Shown: positions 46,596 through 55,394 of the stretch, piece by piece
Position numbering within the stretch: the stretch's first letter is position 1
Layout of the letters: each line of letters opens with the position of its first letter
Assembly (NCBI GenBank): GCA_949592205.1
Contig: CATIUR010000003.1
Span: forward strand, 163,483,759 to 163,547,758
Length of the DNA stretch: 64,000 nucleotides
Reading direction: 5' to 3'
DNA from: Helichrysum umbraculigerum
Taxonomy: Eukaryota > Streptophyta > Magnoliopsida > Asterales > Asteraceae
The notes under the pieces: model-generated
What the model saw: the letters and a program-made list of their open reading frames with translations, nothing else
Database searches by the model: none
What the model was told of the DNA's origin: nothing
Program-made: the position numbers and the translations under genes

Positions 46596-47700
46596 TATAA
46601 TCCTCAAACCTAAGAAGTATGAACCCCTAACTCACATACGTAGACACTGTTCTACCAATTTTCTCAATCTGTCAAAATTAAGAGACACAAACAAGAATAT
46701 TATACAGAGATTAGTATGGGCTGTTGGTACCTACTATGTTTGGCGTGAAAGAAATACTAGATTGTTTCAGAATTTGCAAAGGCCTTGAGATGTAGTATGT
46801 CAGCAGATTATTGATGTAGTTAGAATGAAATTGTTAAGTCTTACGATTAAGGCTTCGGCAGAATCTGTTAAGGCAAGAAAAGTGTGGTGTTTGCCTATGG
46901 AAGAATTAGATAAAGATGGGCATGATCAAGTGAATAAAGAGGATGTTAATTAGAAGAGTGATGGTTTTGGTCTGTGCAACAATTGTTGTATGAGCTGCTG
47001 ATGTATAGATTTAAGGAATAGTTAGCTAGTTTAGGTAGCTGTGTGGTTGAGGAATATTTGTATAGATTTCCTTTTTGTTTGGTTAAGCTGGTCTACCTTG
47101 GGGTTTGTCCAAGGAGTAAAGGCTTAGCTTGTATATTTTTTGTGATCAATAAAATATTTCTTTTTGCCAAAAAAAAAAATAGAAAAAATGGAAAACAATA
47201 ATACTTTGGCAATTACCCCCTTTACAACCGTATCATGATCAAAATAGTAGTGGATAGCCTAGATTACAGCTCTTAGCTTTAGTTAAAGGGAGACCTAAAA
47301 CATTCATAATATAGTATACGTATATAGACCAATGCTCTAACTACAGATATTTATAGTTTATCCTAAGACCTCTAAACCCCAAACTCACATACACACTTTC
47401 TGTGCTACCAGTTTTCCCAATCCTCCGACATTAACGGAGCAAGGGCCCTGAACAAAATATTTTTGACAATCTATAATCCTGTTCTATTTTATATTCAACA
47501 ATTTTAAGCAATCATATAGCACAAATTAAAATATTCAAGTTTCCAACTCACAAATGCAGACTCTGTTTTACCAATTGACCTCAACAACCGTGAAACTTGA
47601 GTTTAAGTTTATAAGCCTTGTCCCATGAACCTGCGAACCCCCAACTGATACATACAGACTCTTTTGTATCACTTTTCAAAATCATTCAAAAATATCGAAC
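46596..47700. repeat. Diverged interspersed repeat, about four copies
   Basis: A phrase like AACCCCCAACTCACATACAG followed by ACTCTGTTCTACCAATTTTC recurs near 46620, 47370, 47545 and 47635 in increasingly diverged form. The LINE fragment at 46670 interrupts the first. The origin is unknown. Confidence 0.4.
46670..47178 (+). mobile_element. 5'-truncated LINE, 3' end with poly(A)
   Basis: A frame encodes the end of a non-LTR retrotransposon polyprotein, the region after reverse transcriptase: RLVWAVGTYYVWRERNTRLF, then one stop, then MKLLSLTIKASAESVKARKV. A stop, an untranslated tail with AATAAA (47147) and a poly(A) run at 47168-47177 follow. The zf-RVT-type sequence and poly(A) fit plant L1-like LINEs. 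It is strongly 5'-truncated and the frame has a stop. Confidence 0.75.
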
Positions 47701-47978
47701 ATGAACACAACATTTTTTACGATTCATGATTATGTTTCTTTTCATATTCGACAATTTCAAGCAACTACAAATAACACGCAACTCATCACAAATATAGAGA
47801 AAAAAAGAAATTAAACACTACAAGCCTCTACGATCATGTTCCTTTATAGCTCAACAATTTCAAGTAACTAACAATAACATGAAATGTAACATTTCAGAAT
47901 TCCAGCTTCTATCAGTCTAATTCATCATAAAATCATAAACAATATAACCCTCATTCCCAATTTAAATATCATCTAAGC

Positions 47979-48437
47979 TCAACGTAAATAACCAGGAATC
48001 TTAATACGAAGAAACAACATACTCATCACATACGCAATCACCAAAAACGAAATTCCAGCACCAGCAAACGAGATCTTAACGCTTTTCGCGCGGTTGGGCG
48101 AAACCGCAAGATCCATAAGTATTATTCCTAATCCACCAAGCACAAACATGAATCCAGAAGACAGACCTTCGATAATGTACTGACCGTTGACTCTGCCGGA
48201 CATGAATACGACTGGCCGGACAGTGCCGGTTCGTGGATCTTGTGTAGATCCGATACCTGGTGGTTCGACGATGACGTCATAAACAACGCCTGAAACAACC
48301 ATGAAGTAGGTTAGGAGAACGAGTGAGAAAACGGTCATTGCGGATGGTAGGGTAATGGTCGGGAGTTTGAGGCGGAGACGCGGTGGCCGGAGAATGGAGT
48401 ACGGGAGGATGTTGAGCGCATGGAAGAGCGGATCCAT
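47979..48437 (-). CDS. OSTC: Oligosaccharyltransferase complex subunit OSTC (DC2-like)
   Basis: A 152-aa intronless frame. OSTC is a small accessory subunit of the oligosaccharyltransferase that transfers N-glycans in the ER membrane; it helps link the enzyme to the translocon. The sequence starts MDPLFHALNILPYSILRPPR. It has three hydrophobic segments: about residues 34-55 (MTVFSLVLLTYFMVVSG), 88-110 (LSSGFMFVLGGLGIILMD) and 120-143 (ISFAGAGISFLVIAYVMS), joined by the conserved luminal YDVIVEPPGIGS and QYIIEGLSSG. It ends LRIKIPGYLR. The length is that of the family. The start is the first ATG (48437) and fits the family N-terminus. It looks intact and functional. Confidence 0.96.
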   Translation of the reverse strand: MDPLFHALNILPYSILRPPRLRLKLPTITLPSAMTVFSLVLLTYFMVVSGVVYDVIVEPPGIGSTQDPRTGTVRPVVFMSGRVNGQYIIEGLSSGFMFVLGGLGIILMDLAVSPNRAKSVKISFAGAGISFLVIAYVMSMLFLRIKIPGYLR

Positions 48438-49606
48438 GGCGAATTTGGGTTCGGTGGGGGTTAGGGTTTGTGAATTGTGATTTTTGTATAGGGAGTTTGG
48501 TTTTGTAGACTGTAGTGAGTGTGAATGAGAATTGCAAATACAACAAATTTTCGTTTGTTCATTAAATTTAAAGAAATTCGATAAAATTAGTATCCAATTT
48601 CATTCTACAAACATGTTTGTTTCATAAATAAATTAAGTTATGAATAATTAAATTATCAAATTCAAAAAATTCCCGTTTCATTAAATTTTAATTCTGTCAA
48701 ACATATTCACTGAACCAAACACAACGTTAGTTTTTGATTTACTAACATTATTTGTACTATATCATGGTTTATGAACCATCGATGTGCTTAAATATGATAC
48801 GTTTCAACTTTCAATATAGGCTTCATAAATTCTATGTTGTTTATGTACCCACTCAAAATGAAAATTTCAATGACCTGAAAATTAGTCTATAAAATTATAG
48901 AGTAACTATTAGACGGATGTAGGGGTGCACAAATATATGAAACCGTATGATTTTGACACGGTTTGTTGATATCAGAATTTCGTTCGAAATTTGGCACACT
49001 TCCGGATATATGTTTGATGTAGTATCAAGCTTGATTTGAGATCCATCAAGAAAGTTTATTCATATACATATACACATAGGACTCAATAGCTCGATGAGAA
49101 TCCAATGGATGACTTTAGACTAAAATTTGATAGTATAGGAAAAGATCAAGATAAAATTTGAATTTCTTTATAGAAGTGCGACTTGATTGTTAGACCCAAT
49201 TTCGATTATAACAGGAAAGTCATGTGAGTTATATTTTCACGTATAACACATCTCGTGACCGCATATTAGTCTTATGAATCTTAGTTCACACAATCAGATA
49301 AATAATCAAAGAGTCTTAAGATCATAGAATGTGTAAAGGTAAGTACCATCAGATCTTTTTAGGAAGTGTGTATGAATCCAAATTAATTAATTTTTGACAA
49401 AATGTTTCATATCAACCCAACCTATACCCAAAAATACACACTTTGACCCGTCACCCAACATGTCCGACCCATAAATTGTCACCACAACTCTGATTCTCTG
49501 AAGACTTGCCATGTTTGAACAAATCCGGAAAACCTGTTTTCCGTAATTTCAATAATTCAAGAGATTTTTCATCTTCTGGAGGTAATTAAACACTGTTTTC
49601 CCTCAT
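48438..49606. other. Intergenic between OSTC and PPR genes
   Basis: The OSTC promoter and leader lie at the left. The rest is AT-rich, with the 3' flank of the PPR gene at the right. No other gene or clear repeat is seen. Confidence 0.55.
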
Positions 49607-50380
49607 CTACTTTTTCCTCGAAGTTTTTGTAGATTTTTTAGAGGACGATGTCTCATCAAACAAACTCTTATATTTCTCCAGCACTCTTTCTTTTTCTTCA
49701 ATCAACCCCAAAACTTCATATGCGTCACCTACTCTCTTCACTATCTTCTTATCTCTCGGCTTTCTACCAAACGCTTCTAACCCCTTAAAAAGCTTAACCA
49801 CCCGCTCCATCATATTGTTTCTGTAATATACCGATATCATCTGGTGGCATAGCTGCCATGGGACCGAATGCAAATCCACGGCAAGTTTCTTCTCCCAAAC
49901 CTCATGTGCTTCCTCTACCCTATGATCCATATCTAGTGCTCGTACCAACTGCCCATATGTTCCAAGTGTTGTCCCTTGACCTTTACTCAACATCCATTTT
50001 ATAACATGAATAATTCTATGCCATTGATGTTCTTTCTCAAGTCCAATCAATGCACGTCTTAAAGTTCCAATTGGGAAGTCTTGTTCCCATGCTACCCATG
50101 CATCAAGAGCACCATATACAGACTCTTTACTATCATCAAGATCCATCAAGATTTTGACCAAGAAGTTTACTTTATCTGTTCTAGATACGTTCTCGCCTAT
50201 TTGGCGCTTGGATATGGGTTCACCCGAGTTATGTCTCATGCCTATTGTAGATGAAGCTCTCTCAACCGGTGTTCGATCTTGCAGAATGATTTTATGGTTG
50301 CCACAAATGGTTTGAGCCCGTATGGTTCCAATAGAACCCAGGTGGCGAACAACTTTAGAAATCACAGTCGACCTCCACAT
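49607..50380 (-). CDS. PPR-type organellar protein, 257 aa
   Basis: A single-exon frame starting MWRSTVISKVVRHLGS, an Arg/Ser-rich presequence without acidic residues that suggests mitochondrial (or plastid) import. The rest is helical, with a block typical of a small plant PPR family: VYGALDAWVAWEQDFPIGTL, then EKEHQWHRIIHVIKWMLSKG, GTYGQLVRALDMDHRVEEAH, VWEKK, then PWQLCHQMISVYYRNNMMER. These are degenerate 35-residue helical pairs. Family members resemble Arabidopsis At4g18975/At4g21190 (from memory, not checked) and act in organelle RNA metabolism. The Lys-rich tail ends KKSTKTSRKK. A GTACAC donor-like site near 50587 (minus strand) suggests an intron in the 5' UTR, with the leader at 50590-50760. 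Confidence 0.85.
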   Translation of the reverse strand: MWRSTVISKVVRHLGSIGTIRAQTICGNHKIILQDRTPVERASSTIGMRHNSGEPISKRQIGENVSRTDKVNFLVKILMDLDDSKESVYGALDAWVAWEQDFPIGTLRRALIGLEKEHQWHRIIHVIKWMLSKGQGTTLGTYGQLVRALDMDHRVEEAHEVWEKKLAVDLHSVPWQLCHQMISVYYRNNMMERVVKLFKGLEAFGRKPRDKKIVKRVGDAYEVLGLIEEKERVLEKYKSLFDETSSSKKSTKTSRKK

Positions 50381-50870
50381 CGCAATAGTACAAAGTTACC
50401 AAAATAAAAACTTTGGTCTTGGCATTTTATCGAGCACCTGATATGCATTACTAGAAATCAGTGTAAAGAAACACAACGAACAGTTGTTTAATCATGATAC
50501 AAATCCTATAACGAGAGACGAACATGAAAGGTTAAAAGGTAGAATTAAAATGAATTGATAAGGGAGTATGATTTCGAAACAGTGTACCTGATTGATTGAA
50601 CAAATGTTATTGCGTATTTATGTGAACAAACCGCCGGTTTCGTTAGAAACCCTTTTGAGAGTCTCTGTATCAATCTTGATTCTTGCCGTTTTGAGCAAAA
50701 ATCATATGCTGATACACACACGATCGTTGATTTTGGCAGCGATTGGATTGCCTGTGTACTATTTACGACACCTGGTAAGCATATATAAAATTTGAACGCC
50801 CCAAAGAAGAAATGAAAATACATTAGTAAGTACTCCGTAGTATATATAGAAATGAAGATTGATGAAGATA

Positions 50871-51039
50871 CTCCATTCGTACCCAATTTACACTTCACCT
50901 TTCCATTTTACATTCAAACCATTCAAAACATTTGAATGCGGTGAAAGATTAAATCTAATTGATTGTATAGTACGACTGGTACACTTTTCTTAAACTGTGT
51001 AGTCTTTGTCTGTGAACAATAAATTTGGGACGGAGGGAG
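50871..51039. mobile_element. Stowaway-type MITE (4), short
   Basis: CTCCATTCGTACCCAATTTA at the left and AAATTTGGGACGGAGGGAG at the right, with TA on each side (50869-50870, 51040-51041). At 169 bp it is an internally shortened member. It sits just upstream of the PPR gene leader. Confidence 0.85.
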
Positions 51040-51096
51040 TATACATTTAATAAATATTATGCACTAAAGTTGGAATGAAAAGAAGACAAAAATTAA

Positions 51097-51456
51097 GGGT
51101 GCGTTTGGTTACGAAATTTTTTTCTCATTTTCCCTTTTCTGTTTTTTTAAGAAATGGGGAGTGTTTCATTTCTCTAGAAAAGCACTGAAAACTTAGAAAA
51201 TGCATTCAAATGTGAGGGATGGAGTTTTTCTTTACCAAGAGTGAGGGATGGAGTTTTTATTTACCAAGAGAGAGTAGAAATGGAAACTTGGAAAATCATC
51301 AAAGATAGTTTTCTAATTTTTAATTATAAAAGGGAAAATAGGGATTTTCCTTTTCTTAGAAAAGTTTGTTGGAAAACTCATATTTGAACACGTTTTCTAG
51401 TTTTCTTAGAAATTTTTCTAGAAAAGTGGGGGAGTTTTCCGTAACCAAACGCACCC
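51097..51456. mobile_element. PIF/Harbinger-type MITE
   Basis: The 16-bp terminal repeats GGGTGCGTTTGGTTAC are perfect inverted copies at the two ends. A 3-bp duplication TAA (51094-51096, 51457-51459) fits PIF/Harbinger. The interior has paired TTTCCCTTTTCT and AGAAAATCC-type blocks and an internal direct repeat GTGAGGGATGGAGTTTTT (51213, 51241). Confidence 0.9.
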
Positions 51457-52239
51457 TAAATGTTTTGTATTCCCGAGTTGGAGAGAAAAGAAAAGAAGTA
51501 ACCATTTTATACCTATTTCATACTTCCTTTACTTCTGTGACAACTCTCCAAATTATGTATTAATTAACAATTAAGCATGTGCATTCTTACGCTAATTTCC
51601 TGGTTAAGTTTTAACAAAACTTTTTGTCATGATATAAACCTAGCAAGCCCGGTACTTTAAAACCTAAAGTATTACAAATTATGTGAGTTATAATAATCGC
51701 GTACGAATATATCAGAACGAACCCGACAAAAATAAATAACAAAAGTTTCGTGACACAAAAATAATTAATAATGTAATTATTAATTACGAGTATTTATATA
51801 TCTATAACGAATAGATAAAATGGCCTAAATATACGTTTAACATAAAACGTATTATAACACGAACAGAAACAATTCTAAAACGTACATAAAAGGTCCAAAT
51901 CTGAAAAGTGTTATTTTTCTAAAACGTTGTAAAGTATTTAGAACATTACCTCAAAATATGAAATCATAATTCAACTGAAATTTGGCGCTCAATTAACTGC
52001 GCGCAGTAAAATGTACAAAAATGTACATCATTTTAAAATAATGATAACATCATTTTTCTAATCATAAATTACGAACCAGGAGAACACCTACAAAATTAAA
52101 ATATAAAAAGTTTACTTTTATATTGCTATAATTATACCCGTACTCGAAATTGAGGTACCCAAAATGGGCACCTAACATCAATAATGCAGAGACAATCTGC
52201 TATTCACGAACCATACTCGTTTGAATTATAATACTCCCT

Positions 52240-53272
52240 CCGTTCTCTCTGTAATCTCACAAACTCACACACACATCAATAATTCATCATCACCTTCATT
52301 TCATTTTCTTTCTTCATCTGGAACACCACAAGATCAGAGGCAACAACAAGCAGGAGCAACAACATCTTCATCATCATCTTCATCATCCGTTCATCATTTT
52401 CACCTCCTTTCACTTTGTAAGGAAAATTTCACAACCCTTGATTTCTTTACTTATAATTCGTTTATAACATGTTTATATAACATAATCTATACATATAACA
52501 TATATACTTGATGATTAATATGTTTGTTCTTGAAATGAGTTTATAAAACCCAAAACTATAAATCTAAAATCAACACACAAAAACTTGTTAGAATGATGTA
52601 ATAGCTTGTAAAAACGACATATGACACTTATAGAAACATTTGGTATTGATGTATAAAAGATTTGGAACCAAAAGATCACGTATATATTTTGCTCTGCTAC
52701 GAACAGACTCTGTGAACATAACGAATACGGCGGATTCCTTTGAATACGCCGTATTCATAACCGAAAATCGAACGAATCCGGCGGATTCAAGGGAATCCGG
52801 CGGATTCCCGTGTCCGACCCGCACACAAACCTTCGGCTAAAACGATGAACGAGTAAAAGACACGGACGAATCCGGCGTATTCACATGAATACGGCGGATT
52901 CCCGAACCTTCACACGACCAGCCTTGTGAACACAAACGAATACGGCGGATTCATCAGAATCCGGCGTATTCCCAAACAAAAACGAAACCTGATGAAAATT
53001 ATGATGAATACGGCGGATTCACCCGAATCCGGCGTATTCCGACTTTAACTTGAATCCGGCGGATTCATTTAAATCCGGCGGATTCCCGGGTCTGGTCAAC
53101 ACTTGACTTTTATTTTAAAACACAAAACAATTCCGTTAACGACTACAATTGTACAAGACATATGCGAGACATGATAAATTGTTGAATGACATTATAAAAC
53201 GAGACAAACTATGATTACGGACATTGGACTTATTTAATTCGTACGAACTAACGGTATATGACATATATATAT
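52240..53272 (+). mobile_element. Left part of an older LTR-like sequence
   Basis: A CT/CA-rich leader (52240-52420) with GTAAGG at 52425 precedes AT-rich DNA and the GGCGG array. Together with 62063-63903 it seems to form one LTR of a different family that the Tekay element entered at TATAT. The left boundary is not established: a TGTCATGATATAAACC at 51625 could be the LTR start, but the flank there (CTTTT) does not match the flank after the right end (ACTCC). Confidence 0.4.
52719..53086. repeat. Array of twelve GAATMCGGCGKATTC motifs, in pairs
   Basis: Twelve 15-bp copies, mostly GAATACGGCGGATTC, GAATCCGGCGGATTC or GAATCCGGCGTATTC, plus a perfect palindrome GAATACGCCGTATTC. They come in six pairs; members of a pair start about 19-21 bp apart and pairs are 45-75 bp apart. 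Each is a near-palindrome with 6-bp arms around GGC, the same design as the arrays at 2519, 53957 and 60797, but with different arms. Confidence 0.9.
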
Positions 53273-53722
53273 TGTAACATCCTCATTACCGGCCTAGGAG
53301 AAATTTGGTAAATTACTCAATTCATTTGATTATTTAATTAAGTTTAGAAATAATTCGTATTATTTGCCTAATTGAAATTAATAGGGTAAATGGTCAAACG
53401 ATTTATTGTGATACATAAATTATTACTTGTTTTAAATAAATTTAGTTGACGGTATAATAAAATATATTTTCATGTAAACAGTTTTAGGTTCCAGACAATA
53501 GGTTTAGAGCGGGTATAATTTGTACTGGCTTATACCTACCTTTGGGGATGGATCGGCCTATTTGTTTTCCCTTTCCCAAATTATTCTAACTCCCCAAATA
53601 TAACACACACATACATTGGAATTGAGAGAATTCAAAAGAGAAAACTTTGGGAAATCGATTAAGTTTGGATTCGTGGTCAACTACTTATCTTCTTCATCAT
53701 CTACCTTGCTAGCATCTTGATT

Positions 53723-54443
53723 GTAAGTGCAAATCTCTTTTAATATGTGTATGTATGTTAGGGTTTGAGTAATTAGATTATATAGGTAAATTTGTATGGA
53801 TTTGATGTTGGATGATGCTATTTGTTGATATAACATGATGTATGATGATATGTGAAAGTGTTTAATTGAAAGAATCGTATTTTGTGTGCGGATTTGAGAT
53901 TTTAGGGAGTTTGGTTCGGGGGTTAGTTGTTACCTGCTGCTGCTGTTTCGATGAACTAGCCGGCGGGTCAAGTGACCCACCCGGCGGCTTGTTTGTATTG
54001 TTTGGGGAACCGGCGGGTAGGATCTACAAACCGGCGGGTTAACCACCCCAGCCGGCGGCTCCCGGACCAAAAACGGCGGCTTGTTTTGGCTTTAAAACGC
54101 ACTTTATTTCTGTTTGTGAAAACCCGTATTAACCGGCGGCTTGGGTATCCCAGCCGGCGGCTCTCGTTGTAGAATCGGCGGGTCCGGTGACCCAGCCGGC
54201 GGCTTCCTGGCCGTTTCTAGCATAACAAATTTCACTTCTTGCATTACCTTGAAGTAAATCGGTTATGCGTTTATATGATTGGAAACATGTAATAGGGATT
54301 CACAATATGTTATTCTATGAGTTTATGTGCATGTTGAGGCGTTGTAAATCGAGTTGTCATGATTAATGGCAATGGTGCACTTTTGATTCCACTATGGATA
54401 TTTGAGATGAGTAATTGACTCGTATACCTTTGCTGTGTTTCAG
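53723..54443 (+). other. Putative intron 1 in the Gypsy LTR
   Basis: GTAAGT donor at 53723; acceptor TTTCAG ending at 54443; branch-like TTGAC about 30 bp before it. The position and order match the solo LTR at 1869. The CGGCGG array lies within it. Splicing is unproven. Confidence 0.4.
53957..54205 (+). repeat. Array of ten CGGCGG-core motifs in the 5' LTR
   Basis: Ten copies, such as AGCCGGCGGGTC, CCCGGCGGCTTG and AACCGGCGGGTT, mostly in pairs. The count equals that of the solo LTR although the surrounding sequence has diverged. The identical array of the 3' LTR is at 60797-61045. Confidence 0.88.
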
Positions 54444-54498
54444 ATAAACCGAAGACTCAGTAATATAAGAATTCTGAGTGGAGACAGTGACGTCAAGG

Positions 54499-54942
54499 GT
54501 GAGTGGATCATTGACTCTCATTCTGAATTAGTTGTAACAATCCGGTTACAACGGGTAAACATGGTTTTACAGTTATATGTTGAATAAGTACATTTTGCCA
54601 TGATGAATATGGAATGTGCTACCTTGTCAGGGGTCAATATGATATTGGGTTTGGATACTGTTACTTTGGACGACATGATGACTTTGTACATGTGTTGTTT
54701 ATTGAAATCATGTCGTATGTAGTAATGGTACTAAACTATCGGTAAGACCACTGTTTGGCCTTCAGTGGTTATAAGTGTTACTTGGGGAACCACCGCGGCA
54801 TGAGGGTACCTCAAGGACCACCGATCCTCTTTGATGTATTTGTTATGATGCTTTGTAGTGATCAATTGCTATGATAGTTTAGATTGATAGTTGTGATCTA
54901 TTCACTTAGCTTCGTGCTAATCCCTCTCCTCACTTCTTGCAG
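54499..54942 (+). other. Putative intron 2 in the Gypsy LTR
   Basis: GTGAGT donor at 54499, branch-like GCTAATC near 54916, acceptor TTCTTGCAG ending at 54942. The 55-bp exon-like block before it (54444-54498) is similar to 2993-3046 in the solo LTR. Confidence 0.4.
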
Positions 54943-55225
54943 ATTACTTTTGATGTGGGTGGGCAAGAAGTTAGTTTGAAGAATGTTTGACTGCCTACTC
55001 TGACTATACGACATGTAGTCGTTTATAAACTTATGTTTTGGAATTTAAATAACACCTAACTTAATGTTGTAACTGATGTAGTTATTGTATCAACTTGTCA
55101 TGCAGGCATAGATTGTGTTTTGGGAATTATGTCATACGCAATCTATAATGCATGATTTGTATTTAATCGCTTCCGATATATGTTAAAAAAAAAAAATGTC
55201 TCTTGAAACTTGTGGTGTTATAAAT

Positions 55226-55237
55226 TGGTATCGGGCC
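55226..55237 (+). other. Primer-binding site
   Basis: TGGTATCGGGCC lies four bases after the 5' LTR. It resembles the complement of the initiator tRNA-Met 3' end (TGGTATC then an A/G-rich GCC), with one base missing or changed. Confidence 0.75.
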
Positions 55238-55394
55238 TAGGTTTGGGTGAATTGAGCATGGGTTAATTGTTCAATCCCAAATCTATGTGTGTCAGTCAAA
55301 CATTCCTATGAGTGGGATTTTGTTAGCATGTGAAGATGGTTAGTATATAGGTACTAACAACTAACGTGTTATGAGATGTTGTTTTGGTACAGAT

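Larger units (their letters stand above)
53273..55222 (+). repeat. 5' LTR of the Gypsy element
   Basis: 1950 bp, starting TGTAACATCC and ending GGTGTTATA. The only mismatch seen against the 3' LTR is T at 54175 (C at 61015). The LTR contains the leader block GGTTCCAGACAATAGG, a pyrimidine-rich leader (53690-53715) and splice-like signals. It would hold the promoter. Confidence 0.97.

Noticed and set aside
50592..50795. Hydrophobic plus-strand frame upstream of the PPR gene
   Set aside because: It overlaps the probable 5' leader of the minus-strand PPR gene and resembles no family.
52221..52511. Ser/His-rich 96-codon frame
   Set aside because: It corresponds to the CT/CA-rich leader of the older LTR-like sequence; no domain and no downstream exons.
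53972..54172. 66-codon frame in the LTR rich in Arg-Arg-Leu
   Set aside because: It arises from the CGGCGG motif array; it is duplicated at 60812 only because the LTR is. No sign of coding selection.
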